DNA of 64,000 nucleotides from Catenuloplanes indicus (GTDB taxonomy: Bacteria > Actinomycetota > Actinomycetes > Mycobacteriales > Micromonosporaceae). Each line of letters starts with the position of its first letter. The first letter of the stretch is position 1. Position numbers and translations under genes: made by a program. Of the stretch, positions 19,332-27,847 are shown one piece after another. The stretch lies in assembly GCF_030813715.1 (NCBI RefSeq), contig NZ_JAUSUZ010000001.1:5394001-5458000 (forward strand), read 5' to 3'. The notes under the pieces were generated by a model. That model had not been told where the DNA came from and searched no databases. It worked only from the letters and a program-made list of their open reading frames with translations.

Positions 19332-19627
19332 CAACGGTCCTTTCGGTGCAGCGGAAGGACCTTCGCGGTCTTTTCCGGATCAGGGTCAGTGGAGTCGGGG
19401 TCGTCGTCGAGCAGCTGGTGCGGCGTGTTGTCCAGGCGCTGCGCCTTGGCGATCAGGCCGGCGCGGTATCCCATGATCAGGTCGATGAACTCGGGCACGG
19501 ATTCGGAGATGATGTACTTGGTGCCGTCGACCAGGGTCACGACCGTGTCCGGCGTGCAGTCGGCACGCTCGACGAGATCGGGGTTCAGGGCGAACACCGT
19601 GCCATTGAGGCGGGTAACCAGAATCAC
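19331..19627 (-). CDS. flbD: FlbD-family flagellar protein
   Basis: 98 residues from a GTG at 19627. The product begins VILVTRLNGTVFALNPDLVER and continues TVVTLVDGTKYIISESVPEFIDLI, which is the whole FlbD family domain of about 60 residues, plus an acidic-basic tail. FlbD proteins of Gram-positives lie beside motA or flgE and affect motility in an undefined way; they are not the Caulobacter activator of the same name. Longer upstream reading runs over the promoter motif at 19697 and is rejected. It is first in the flbD-motA-motB-fliL unit. Confidence 0.87.
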   Translation of the reverse strand: MILVTRLNGTVFALNPDLVERADCTPDTVVTLVDGTKYIISESVPEFIDLIMGYRAGLIAKAQRLDNTPHQLLDDDPDSTDPDPEKTAKVLPLHRKDR

Positions 19628-19696
19628 GGGATAAGCCGTCCTTTGGGGCGTCTTATTGGCTGGGCTGGAAGGCCGTCCGTGGCCTGCACATGACTC

Positions 19697-19722
19697 TTCG
19701 ACGCCGGCGCCGGTGAGGTGAG
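19697..19722 (-). promoter_or_regulatory. FliA-type promoter for flbD-motA-motB-fliL
   Basis: CTCA (19722-19719), 16 bp, GTCGAA (19702-19697) on the minus strand. The -10 differs from GCCGAA at one base. It lies between the flgE terminator and the GTG of flbD. Confidence 0.55.
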
Positions 19723-19791
19723 TCATCGGAAGTAGCAGGGCGGTGGTAAGCCGTTGCCCGAACTGAGCGAAAAGCAGCTCTCAAAAAGCAA

Positions 19792-19824
19792 CCGGGGCGG
19801 GCCACTGAGAGTGGCCCGCCCCGG
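19792..19824 (-). terminator. Intrinsic terminator after flgE
   Basis: CCGGGGCGGGCCACT (19792-19806) pairs perfectly with 19810-19824 around a GAG loop. On the minus strand TTGCTTTTTG follows. It is a strong terminator closing the long flgB-to-flgE unit. Confidence 0.88.
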
Positions 19825-19843
19825 CGGGTAACGCGACGAACGA

Positions 19844-21010
19844 TTACCGCTTGATGTTGACCAGCTCCTCGAGGATCTGGTCGGAGGTGGTGATGATCCG
19901 GGAGTTCGCCTGGAAACCGCGCTGTGCGATGACCAGGTTGGTGAACTCGCTGGCGAGGTCGACGTTCGACATCTCCAGCATGCCGCTGGAGAGCGTGCCG
20001 AGTCCGCTGTCGGACGGCGTGCCCACCTGCGCCATGCCCGAGTTCACCGTGGTCCGGTACATCGAGTCTCCGACCTTCTCCAGGCCGCCGACGTTGTTGA
20101 AGTTCGCCAGCGCGACCTGACCCAGGGTCGACTTCATGCCGTTCGTGAAGACACCCACGATCTCACCGGTCTGCGAGATGTTGTACGAGGCCAGCGTGCC
20201 CGACGCGTTACCGTCCACCTGGTTCAGCTTCGGGTTGGTCTTGCCGCTGTACTCGGTCATCTTGCTGACGTCGACGGTGTAGTCGCCGAGCGTGATCGTG
20301 GGAGTGGTGGGGACACCGTCGGTGAAGTTGATCGTCGCGGTGCCTCCGCCGTCCGGCAGCTCGACGCTCCACGCGTCGTCGCCGGTCTTCGTGAAGCTGA
20401 GCGTCAGGCTCTTGGTCGCGCCGGTCTCCGTGAACACGCTGATCGGCAGCTCAACCGCGGGGTCGGTGGTGGCCGCCTCCGCGGAGAGGTTGCCGGTCAG
20501 CGTCACGGTGTCGGTCTCCTTCGGCGCGATGGTCTGGCCGAGCGGCAGCTTGATCGGCTCGATCGCGCCGTTGGCGTCGACCACACCGTCCGTCGCTTGC
20601 CAGCCCATCACCTTCTGGCCACCGACCGTGACCATGTTGCCCTGCGTGTCGAACGAGAACGAGCCAGCACGGGTGTACATGGTCTCGTTGCCGTTCTTCA
20701 CCGCGAACATGCCGTCGCCCTGGATCATCAGGTCCGTGCTCCGACCGGTGGTCTGCGCGGAGCCCTGCGAGAAGTTGGTGTTGATGCCGGCGAGCTTCAC
20801 GCCGAGTCCGATCTGAGCGGGGTTTGTCCCGCCAGCCGTGTCCTGCGGTGAGCCGGCTGAGCGAACCATCTGGCTGAGCGTGTCCTGGAAGACGGCGTTA
20901 CTGGACTTGAATCCAGCCGTGTTCACGTTGGCAATGTTGTTGCCCGTGATATCCATCATCTGCTGGTGGACACGGAGGCCGCCGATACCCGAGAACAGCG
21001 AACGCAGCAT
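19844..21010 (-). CDS. flgE: Flagellar hook protein FlgE
   Basis: 388 residues. The N-terminus MLRSLFSGIGGLRVHQQMMDITGNNIANVNTAGFK (abbreviated here to its first and last blocks) is the rod/hook signature, and the C-terminus ends NLVIAQRGFQANSRIITT ... LEELVNIKR. The central part has GDGMFAV and beta-rich hook domains. It polymerises into the hook. It is the only FlgE/FlgF/FlgG-type protein in the window apart from the short rod proteins FlgB and FlgC, so it may also contact the rod directly. The terminator follows 20 bp downstream. Confidence 0.94.
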   Translation of the reverse strand: MLRSLFSGIGGLRVHQQMMDITGNNIANVNTAGFKSSNAVFQDTLSQMVRSAGSPQDTAGGTNPAQIGLGVKLAGINTNFSQGSAQTTGRSTDLMIQGDGMFAVKNGNETMYTRAGSFSFDTQGNMVTVGGQKVMGWQATDGVVDANGAIEPIKLPLGQTIAPKETDTVTLTGNLSAEAATTDPAVELPISVFTETGATKSLTLSFTKTGDDAWSVELPDGGGTATINFTDGVPTTPTITLGDYTVDVSKMTEYSGKTNPKLNQVDGNASGTLASYNISQTGEIVGVFTNGMKSTLGQVALANFNNVGGLEKVGDSMYRTTVNSGMAQVGTPSDSGLGTLSSGMLEMSNVDLASEFTNLVIAQRGFQANSRIITTSDQILEELVNIKR

Positions 21011-21069
21011 AGAGGTGGTTTCCTTTGTTCGGTGGTGTGTTGCTGGACCGGTTGTTCACCACGAAGCGT

Positions 21070-21546
21070 TTAGCTGGGCTTCGCGGCCTGACGAACATCC
21101 TTGACGTCTGACAGCGCTACATCCTTGTCCCCGATTTTCAGCGTCGGGGTGCTGCCACCAAATGTCGCCGACGTGACGACACCAGTAATGTCGGCACCGC
21201 CGGCCGGATCCTTAGCGGTCACCGTCTTCCCGATCAGATTGCTCGCGCCCAGCATCAGCTGGCTCTGCAGCATCGACGCCTGCCCGCTGGCCAGCGTGTC
21301 CAGTTTCGCCACGCTGTCCGCGATCGCGCCGAGTTTCTCCACCTGGGTGAACTGCGCGGTCTGGGTGAGGAACTGGGTGGCGTCCGCCGGATTGCTCGGA
21401 TCCTGGTATTTCATCTGCGCCACCAGCAGCTTCAGGAACGTGTCCTGGTCGAGCTTGTTGCTGGACTTCGCGGCCTCCTGGTTCGATTTGCCCAGCACAT
21501 CGCTGATGTTGGTATATCCGGACCCGCCTACGGCGCCCGTGGTCAT
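21070..21546 (-). CDS. flgD: Flagellar hook assembly (cap) protein FlgD, short form
   Basis: 158 residues. The FlgD N-terminal domain is clear: LDQDTFLKLLVAQMKYQDPSNP, followed by a TQTAQFTQVEKL helix. After a coiled region only about 55 residues remain (LIGKTVTAKDPAGGADITGVV...), enough for one small beta domain, so the FlgD Tudor/Ig-like part is reduced. FlgD caps the growing hook. It is 9 bp after fliK and 59 bp before flgE. Confidence 0.92.
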   Translation of the reverse strand: MTTGAVGGSGYTNISDVLGKSNQEAAKSSNKLDQDTFLKLLVAQMKYQDPSNPADATQFLTQTAQFTQVEKLGAIADSVAKLDTLASGQASMLQSQLMLGASNLIGKTVTAKDPAGGADITGVVTSATFGGSTPTLKIGDKDVALSDVKDVRQAAKPS

Positions 21547-21555
21547 GTGTCCCCC

Positions 21556-23295
21556 TTAGGCCGTGGTGTCGACCCGGCGTGTGCCGCCGCGGTCGGTGAA
21601 GAAGCCGCGCGAGGCACCGGCCGGTGCGGCGGCCGGCTCCGCGACCGCGGACGCGTCGCCGTATCCACCGCGGTTCTGGTTGCGCAGCGCGAACTGGCGC
21701 TGGTACGCGTCCGTGTTCTGCTGCGGCGTGCCGGAGCCGAGGTCGAGGTTCGTGTTGCCGAAGCCGGCGTCCTGCAGCTCCTTGCGCAGGTCGTTCATCG
21801 AGTTGCGCAGCGCCTCCCGGCCCGCCTCGGTGCCGCCGGTCAGCTGCACGTTGATGTCGCCGTTGCGGATCTCCGCCACCACGCTCACCGGGCCGAGGTC
21901 GACCGGGTGCAGGTGCACGGTGAGCCGGTGGATGCCGTCCGCCTCCAGCCGCAGCGGCGCGATGTGCATCGCGACCTGGTGGGACGGCGGCGTGTTCGGC
22001 GTGCCGGTGTAGGCCGGTGCCGGCGTGACCGCGGTGACCGGTGCGGACGGTGCCGGCGCGGCGGGCTGCGCGATCGCACCCGCGGCCAGAGACGGGTCCG
22101 GCGTGCCGGCCGACCGCGCCGCGGCGCGTGCGGGATCCGGACCCGGCGTGGGTGTGGTCTGCGGCCCGGCCGCGGTCGCGTCCGGCGCGGTCTCCAGGGG
22201 CGTCGAGGGTACGGCCGGAGCCGCGGTCCCGGACGCGTCGCCACCCTGCTGCCCGCCGCCGGCCGTGGCGTCCTGGCCGGTGGCCGCCGTGGCGGTGGTG
22301 GCGGTCGTGGTGGACGCCGGGCCGGTGGTGCCGCCGGCGTCGGACGGGGCCGTGGTGAGCGCCGGGTCGGCGGCGAGCGCCGGGTCCGCCGGTGCGGCGG
22401 TGGCCGGTGCCGGGGTGAGCGCGCCGGGCAGCGCGACGGTCTCGCCGTCGGCCACCGGCGTGAGGCCCTCCGGCAGCGGGCCGCCGGTCCGCGTGACGTC
22501 GGCGGGGGTGATCGTGGTGGGCGCGGTGCCGGCGACCGGGCCGGCCGCCTGGGCGAGCCCGGCGCCGGCCGGGGTGATCGGCGTGGCCGCCGTGGCCTGT
22601 CCGGTCACGGCCGGTGCGGCGGTGGTGTCGGCCGGTGCGGTGGCGGCGCCGGCGGGCGCGGGCGAGGTCGGGATCACGGACGCGAGCAGCGCGGTGGCGG
22701 CGTCCATCGGCACGGCGGCCGGCTTCTGCGCGTCCCCCGCGTCGGCGGTGGTGGTCTCCGCGGCCTCGGCCTTCGCCTCGCCCTCGGCGGTCTGCTCGGT
22801 GCCCTCGGCCGCGCCGGTCTCCCGCGCTTCGCCGGTCTCCCGCGCTTCGCCGGTCTCCCGCCGCCCGCGGGCCTCCTTCGCACCGCCGGTCTCCCCGGTC
22901 TCGCGTGCGGCACGGGCGTCACCCGCGTCCCGCGAGTCACGGCTCTCCCGGGTGTCACGTGATTCCCGGACCTCACGGCTCGCGCGTACACCGCCGGCCT
23001 CGCCGGCGTCACGGGTCTCGCGGGTGCGGGTGTCGCGGACCTCGCGGCCGAGGCGGTTGTCCCGCGGCGGCCGGGCCGCGTCGTGGTCGCGGCGCTCGGC
23101 GGAGCGGTCGTCGTGACGCGGGGAGTCCGGGCGCTGCGACTGCGGGCGCTGGGTCTCCGGCCGCTTCGAGTCCACCTCGGTGGCCAGCATCGAGGAGAAC
23201 GCGTCGGCGTCGCCGCCGGGCCGCTTGGCGGTGGCGCCGGAGGCGGTGGTCTTCGCCGTGGCGTTCGACGCGTTGATGGACATCGGGTTGGTCAT
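21556..23295 (-). CDS. fliK: Flagellar hook-length control protein FliK
   Basis: 579 residues, long for the family. Residues about 430-560 are the Flg_hook domain (LRLEADGIHRLTVHLHPVDLG, VSVVAEIRNGDINVQLTGG). The N-terminal 170 residues are full of Arg/Glu/Asp repeats (RETGEARETGEA, RESRDTRESRD), and the centre is Ala/Thr/Pro-rich and unstructured. FliK is secreted as a ruler and switches FlhB at the right hook length, so the long disordered part is the measuring region. It lies between the NlpC/SLT gene and flgD. Confidence 0.9.
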   Translation of the reverse strand: MTNPMSINASNATAKTTASGATAKRPGGDADAFSSMLATEVDSKRPETQRPQSQRPDSPRHDDRSAERRDHDAARPPRDNRLGREVRDTRTRETRDAGEAGGVRASREVRESRDTRESRDSRDAGDARAARETGETGGAKEARGRRETGEARETGEARETGAAEGTEQTAEGEAKAEAAETTTADAGDAQKPAAVPMDAATALLASVIPTSPAPAGAATAPADTTAAPAVTGQATAATPITPAGAGLAQAAGPVAGTAPTTITPADVTRTGGPLPEGLTPVADGETVALPGALTPAPATAAPADPALAADPALTTAPSDAGGTTGPASTTTATTATAATGQDATAGGGQQGGDASGTAAPAVPSTPLETAPDATAAGPQTTPTPGPDPARAAARSAGTPDPSLAAGAIAQPAAPAPSAPVTAVTPAPAYTGTPNTPPSHQVAMHIAPLRLEADGIHRLTVHLHPVDLGPVSVVAEIRNGDINVQLTGGTEAGREALRNSMNDLRKELQDAGFGNTNLDLGSGTPQQNTDAYQRQFALRNQNRGGYGDASAVAEPAAAPAGASRGFFTDRGGTRRVDTTA

Positions 23296-23345
23296 CGGCT
23301 GGAACGTCTCCCTAAAAAAGGCGATATTTCCGGTCGCAGTCGGGG

Positions 23346-24341
23346 TCAGCCGAGGGCGGCCAGTGCGGCCTTCACCTTCGGCACGTACGCCTGGGTCTCC
23401 GCGAACGGCGGGATCCCGTCGTACTTGCGCACCGCACCGCCGCCGGCGTTGTAGGCCGCCAGCGCAAGGTCGAGCGACTTGAACTCCTTCAGGTTCGACT
23501 TCAGCAGCTTGGCCGCCCCCTCGATGGCCTGCTTCGGGTCGAACGCGTTGTCGACGCCGAGACCGCGTGCGGTCGACGGCATCAGCTGCATGAGGCCCTG
23601 CGCACCGGCCGGGCTGACCGCCCGCGGGTTGTAGCCGGACTCCACCTTCGCGACCGCGGCCAGCAGCTTCGCCGGTACGCCGTGCTTCGCCGCGGCCTGC
23701 GTGAACAGGTCCGCGTACGGCACGCCGCTCAGCGACGCACTGGTGCCGAGCGCGGCGGCGCGCAGCCCGGGCACCGCCGCGGCGGAGACCGGCCCGGTGG
23801 CGGCCGATTCGTCGATCACCCGGCGGATCGTGCTGGGCGTCTCGTACACCTTCTGGATCTTGACGTGGTCACCCGGCTTCGGCGCGGCGATCATCTTGTT
23901 GTCGCCGAGGTAGATGCCGACGTGGTCCACCGGCCGGTTGAACGCGAGGATGTCGCCCGGCTTGGCCTGCGCGAGGCTCTGCACCGCGGTGCCGGCCTTC
24001 GCCTGGTCGGCCGCGATGCGCGGAAGCTTGACGCCCATGTCGGAGTAGGCGCGTTGCACAAGAGACGAGCAGTCCAGGCCCTTGTCCGGATTCGTGCTGC
24101 CGAACACGTACGGCACGCCGAGGTACTTCTTCGCTGCCTCGACGATGCCGGCGCCGGTGGCGCCGCTCGTGGCCGGCGAGGACCCGGTCGCCGCGGTGAG
24201 CGCGGAGGCGAAGCTGGCGCCCTTCGCGGCGGTGGTGCTGGTGGTGCTGACCGTTACCGGGTTCGTGCTGGTCGGATTAAGGCCTAGCTGAGTCTGCAGT
24301 TGCGCGATGCGCTGCTGGACGTTAGCGATGCCTTTGATCAC
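23346..24341 (-). CDS. NlpC/P60 endopeptidase fused to a lytic transglycosylase (SLT)
   Basis: 331 residues combining two peptidoglycan hydrolases. Residues about 65-180 are NlpC/P60, with Cys in LDCSSLVQRAY, His in VDHVGIYLGD and a third polar residue after. Residues about 225-330 are a soluble lytic transglycosylase, with Glu in AAVAKVESGYNPRAVS, then GLMQLMPSTA and AAYNAGGGAV. The start MIKGIANVQQRIAQLQTQLG is not a signal peptide, so export may go through the flagellar apparatus. Within the operon it probably replaces FlgJ, opening the wall for the rod. It overlaps fliJ by 4 bp. Confidence 0.88.
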   Translation of the reverse strand: MIKGIANVQQRIAQLQTQLGLNPTSTNPVTVSTTSTTAAKGASFASALTAATGSSPATSGATGAGIVEAAKKYLGVPYVFGSTNPDKGLDCSSLVQRAYSDMGVKLPRIAADQAKAGTAVQSLAQAKPGDILAFNRPVDHVGIYLGDNKMIAAPKPGDHVKIQKVYETPSTIRRVIDESAATGPVSAAAVPGLRAAALGTSASLSGVPYADLFTQAAAKHGVPAKLLAAVAKVESGYNPRAVSPAGAQGLMQLMPSTARGLGVDNAFDPKQAIEGAAKLLKSNLKEFKSLDLALAAYNAGGGAVRKYDGIPPFAETQAYVPKVKAALAALG

Positions 24342-24784
24342 GCACTGGCTCCCCGGGCCGAAGCCCGCTGGCCGTTCGTCACGGCCAGTTCGTCGATCGC
24401 CTTCTGGTCACTTGCCATCTCGTGGGCCTTGCGAGCCTCGGCGTGCCGCTCGGCCAGCCGCTCCACCGCACGCCGCTTCTTGGCGGCGTCCGCGAGCAGC
24501 TGCTGCTGCAGCGCCGTGACCTCACCGGCCTCGACGACCTTCGCCTCCGCGGCGGCCAGGTTGGCGGCGAGCGCCTGCCGGGCCACCAGGGCGGCGACGA
24601 TCGCCCGGGCGGTACCTTCGGTCGGCGCCTCCGCGCCGACCAGGTCGAGCGACGCCCGCTTCGCCAGGTCCTGAGCACTGCGCTCGGCGGACTTGGCACG
24701 GACGAGCTCGCCCTTCGCCGCGTCTTCCTGCGCCTGTCGAGCGCGGAGCACCGGTGCAAGGCGGAAGTGGCGGCGGTTCATCAT
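24338..24784 (-). CDS. fliJ: Flagellar export chaperone FliJ
   Basis: 148 residues, almost wholly helical and charged, predicted as a long antiparallel coiled coil starting HFRLAPVLRARQAQEDAAKGEL, the usual FliJ start. It fits into the FliI hexamer and links it to FlhA. Its ATG overlaps the fliI stop (ATGA) and its end overlaps the following hydrolase gene, so it is translationally coupled on both sides. Confidence 0.88.
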   Translation of the reverse strand: MMNRRHFRLAPVLRARQAQEDAAKGELVRAKSAERSAQDLAKRASLDLVGAEAPTEGTARAIVAALVARQALAANLAAAEAKVVEAGEVTALQQQLLADAAKKRRAVERLAERHAEARKAHEMASDQKAIDELAVTNGQRASARGASA

Positions 24785-26115
24785 GACCTTCCTTCAATCG
24801 GCAGGCTGTCGGCGTTCAGTAGGGAATTCAGCAAAGCCCAGGAATGCTCGGCCGGGGTCGGCTCGTCCAGGCTCTGCCGAAGGAAGGCGAGGATCTGTGG
24901 CCACATGGCGTTGGCCAGGTCGGCGTCCGGGTTGGTGCCGGGGACGTACGCGCCGATCTCGACCAGCTCGCGCACGTCGCGGTGTGCGGCCAGCAGCCGG
25001 CGCAGCCGGGTGGCGAGCGCACGCTGCTCCGGCGTGGTGACCACGTTCGCCACCCGGGAGATCGACTCCAGTGCCTCGATCGCCGGGAAGTGCCCGGCCG
25101 TCGCCAGCTTCCGGTCCAGCACGATGTGGCCGTCCAGGATGCCGCGCGCCGCGTCCGCGATCGGCTCGTTGTGGTCGTCGCCCTCGACCAGCACGGTATA
25201 GAGCGCGGTGATGCTGCCGACCGCGCCCGGACCGGCGCGTTCCAGCAGCGACGCCATCATGCCGAAGACCGACGGCGGGTAACCGCGGGTGGCCGGCGGC
25301 TCGCCGACCGACAGACCGACCTCACGCTGGGCCATCGCGGTACGCGTGACGCTGTCCATCATCAGCAGCACGTCGTTGCCCTCGTCGCGGAACCACTCGG
25401 CCATCCGGGTCGCCACGAACGCGGCCCGCAGGCGCACCAGCGGCGGCTGGTCACCGGTCGCGATCACCACCACGGACCGCGCCAGCCCCTCGGGGCCCAA
25501 GTCGCGCTCCAGGAACTCGCGGACCTCGCGGCCGCGCTCGCCGATCAGCCCGATCACCGCGATCTCGCAGTCGCAACCACGGGTGATCATGCTCATCAGC
25601 GAGGACTTGCCGACGCCGGAGCCGGCGAAGATGCCCATCCGCTGGCCGCGGCCGAGCGGGATCAGCGTGTCCAGCACCCGTACGCCGAGCGGCATCGGCC
25701 GCTCCACGGTCTGCCGGGCCAGCGCGGACGGTGGCACCGCGTCGATGCTGACCCGCTGACCGCGCAGCGGCGGGCCGCCGTCCATCGGCCGGCCCAGCCC
25801 GTCCAGCACCCGGCCGCGCAGGTCAGGGCCGACCGGCACCTGCAGCGGTGCGCCGGTGTTCACCACCGGCGCACCGGTGCCGATGCCGGTGATCGGGCCC
25901 AGCGGCAGGCAGCTGAGCCGCTCGCCCTCCAGCGCGACCACCTCGGCCAGGATCGGCTCGTCGTCGCCGCCGATCTGCAGCAGGTCGCCGACCCGGGCGC
26001 CGATGCCGCTGACCGTGACGCGCAGGCCGACCGCGCCGGTGACCTCGCCGACCGCCATCGGCCGGGCCGCACGCACCGCGGAGCTGAGCCGGTTGCGCAG
26101 TGTCGACGTGCTCAC
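24781..26115 (-). CDS. fliI: Flagellum-specific ATPase FliI
   Basis: 444 residues from a GTG at 26115 that overlaps the fliH stop (GTGA). The F1-beta-like core has Walker A GSGVGKSS (about residues 163-171), the block IGLIGERGREVREF and Walker B LLMMDSVTR. The N-terminal barrel and C-terminal helical part are complete. It drives unfolding and release of export substrates at the base of the flagellum with FliH and FliJ. Reading further upstream would run inside fliH and gives an unlikely Arg/His-rich start. Confidence 0.96.
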   Translation of the reverse strand: MSTSTLRNRLSSAVRAARPMAVGEVTGAVGLRVTVSGIGARVGDLLQIGGDDEPILAEVVALEGERLSCLPLGPITGIGTGAPVVNTGAPLQVPVGPDLRGRVLDGLGRPMDGGPPLRGQRVSIDAVPPSALARQTVERPMPLGVRVLDTLIPLGRGQRMGIFAGSGVGKSSLMSMITRGCDCEIAVIGLIGERGREVREFLERDLGPEGLARSVVVIATGDQPPLVRLRAAFVATRMAEWFRDEGNDVLLMMDSVTRTAMAQREVGLSVGEPPATRGYPPSVFGMMASLLERAGPGAVGSITALYTVLVEGDDHNEPIADAARGILDGHIVLDRKLATAGHFPAIEALESISRVANVVTTPEQRALATRLRRLLAAHRDVRELVEIGAYVPGTNPDADLANAMWPQILAFLRQSLDEPTPAEHSWALLNSLLNADSLPIEGRS

Positions 26116-26792
26116 AGGTCCAGCACCTCCCTCACCCGGGCCATCGCGGCCGCGATGGTGGCGTCGATCGTCGTGGGACCGCATTCGGCGACCGCGTCGC
26201 CCGGCTGCAGGCCCGGATCGGGCTGCATCCGGATCACCCGTCCCTCATAAGTGAACTCGCCACCGGTAGCGCTGGTCAGCAGGTTTTGGTAATCGTTCGG
26301 GTGCAGCCGGACCCGGACGTCGCCGGTCGGCGGCGCCATCGCGAGCGCGCGGTGGATCGCGTCCAGCCCGCCGTTCGCCGCCGTCGCCAGCTCCCGGCCG
26401 ATCACCGCCTCTGCCAGCTCCAGTGCGCTGGCCAGCACGGTCTCCTGCAGGTCGGCGAGGGTGGGCACGATCCGCGCGTCCAGCCGGGTCACGGCCGCGC
26501 CGATCGCGGCGATCGCGGAGGCCAGCGCGGCCTCCCGCCGGGCCTCGTGCGCGCGGTGCGCGGCCTCGGCCTGGTCGCGCGCGGCGTGCGCGGCGACCGC
26601 GGCGGCCTGCTGGCCCTGCGCCCAGCCCTCGGCGTAGCCGGCGGTGCGGGCCGCGGTCCGGGCTCGTTCCACCGCCTCCGGCGGCACCGGGGCCTCGTGG
26701 CGCAGGTCGATGTCGAACCGCGCGGCCGAGACGTGGCCGGCGTTCTCGGCCCGGATGATCGGATCAGGCGATGAGCTCATCCTCCGCGTCAC
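26112..26792 (-). CDS. fliH: Flagellar export ATPase regulator FliH
   Basis: About 226 residues. An N-terminal segment is followed by an Ala/Gly-rich helix with repeated small residues (AGYAEGWAQGQQAAAVAAHAA), as in FliH/YscL stalks, then a V-ATPase-E-like C-terminal domain (ASALELAEAVIGREL, VRLHPNDYQNLL, DPGLQPGDAVAECG). FliH tethers FliI to the C-ring protein FliN. The GTG at 26792 is used; the ATG at 26780 directly abuts GGAGG and is less likely. Either way it overlaps the end of fliG. Confidence 0.9.
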   Translation of the reverse strand: MTRRMSSSPDPIIRAENAGHVSAARFDIDLRHEAPVPPEAVERARTAARTAGYAEGWAQGQQAAAVAAHAARDQAEAAHRAHEARREAALASAIAAIGAAVTRLDARIVPTLADLQETVLASALELAEAVIGRELATAANGGLDAIHRALAMAPPTGDVRVRLHPNDYQNLLTSATGGEFTYEGRVIRMQPDPGLQPGDAVAECGPTTIDATIAAAMARVREVLDL

Positions 26793-27780
26793 CGCCGCCC
26801 CGCTGGATCTCGATCTGTCCGGAGTCCTCCAGCGCGCGGATGACCTGGACGATCTTGGTCTGTGCTTCCTCGACCATCCGGAGCCGGACCGGGCCCAGCA
26901 GGTCGATCTCCTCGAGCAGGTTCTCCCGGGCGCGCTCGGAGAGGTTGCGCACGACCTTGTCGCGTACCTCCTCGGCGACGCCCTTGAGCGCGGTGGCCAG
27001 GTCGTTCGACTCGACCTGACGCAGGATCAGCTGGATCGCGCGGTCGTCCAGCGTCTTGATGTCCTCGAACATGAACATCCGGCGCCGGATCTCCTCGGCC
27101 AGCTCCGGGTCACGGCCCTCCAGGCCCTCCAGGATGAGCCGCTCCGAGCCGCGGTCCGACCGGTTGATGATGTCCACCAGGGGTTGCAGGCCGCCGACCG
27201 TGGACAGCTCGGACGGCTGCAGCACGGTGCTGAGCTTCCGCTCGAACGCGATCTCGACCTGCCGGATGACCTCGGGGGAGGTGCGGTCCATCTTCGCGAT
27301 CCGGTGCGCCACGTCGGACTGCGCGTTCGCGTCCAGGCCGGAGAGGATCTGCGAGGCGAGCGTGGACGGCAGGTGCGCCAGGACCAGCGCGATCGTCTGC
27401 GGGTGCTCGTGCTGCAGGAAGGACAGGACCTGCCGCGGGTCGGCGTGGCTGAGGAAGTTGAACGGCATGTCCGTCATCGACGCGTTCAGCCGGTCCAGGA
27501 TCATCGAGGCGCGTTCCGGGCCGAGCGACGCCTCCAGCAGCTCCCGGGCGTATTCCAGGCCGCCCTGGCCGGCGTGCCGCACCGTGATCTGCGCGTGGAA
27601 CTCGTCCATCACGGTGTCGGCGGTCTCCGACTCCACCCGGCCCAGCCGGGCGATCTCCGCGGAGAGTTCCTCGACCTCGCTCTCCTTCAGCTGGGCGAGC
27701 AGCTTGGCGGAGCGCTCCTTGTCCATCTGGACCAGCATCACGGCGGCCTTGCGCAGGCCGGTCATCGTTCCGCTTGCCAC
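26764..27780 (-). CDS. fliG: Flagellar motor switch protein FliG
   Basis: 338 residues with the three armadillo-like FliG domains. Recognisable blocks are LRKAAVMLVQMDKERSAKLL at the start, EHPQTIALVLAHL in the middle and the charged torque helix region LDDRAIQLILRQVES with RVRENLLEE-like SERARENLLEEIDLLGPVR near the end. FliG joins the MS-ring to the C-ring and meets the MotA loop. The fliF-fliG gap of 67 bp holds a strong hairpin (27809-27840). Confidence 0.96.
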   Translation of the reverse strand: MASGTMTGLRKAAVMLVQMDKERSAKLLAQLKESEVEELSAEIARLGRVESETADTVMDEFHAQITVRHAGQGGLEYARELLEASLGPERASMILDRLNASMTDMPFNFLSHADPRQVLSFLQHEHPQTIALVLAHLPSTLASQILSGLDANAQSDVAHRIAKMDRTSPEVIRQVEIAFERKLSTVLQPSELSTVGGLQPLVDIINRSDRGSERLILEGLEGRDPELAEEIRRRMFMFEDIKTLDDRAIQLILRQVESNDLATALKGVAEEVRDKVVRNLSERARENLLEEIDLLGPVRLRMVEEAQTKIVQVIRALEDSGQIEIQRGGGDAEDELIA

Positions 27781-27808
27781 CCGGCACCCCCATCTCGCGA
27801 AAATGCGG

Positions 27809-27840
27809 CAGGCCCGGCCGGGTCTCCCCGGCCGGGCCTG
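27809..27840 (-). terminator. Hairpin between fliF and fliG
   Basis: CAGGCCCGGCCGGG (27809-27822) pairs perfectly with 27827-27840 around TCTC. On the minus strand it starts 7 bp after the fliF stop and is followed by CCGCATTTTCG. It may act as a partial terminator, attenuator or mRNA stabiliser inside the operon, because no promoter motif is seen before fliG. Confidence 0.6.
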
Positions 27841-27847
27841 TAGTTCA

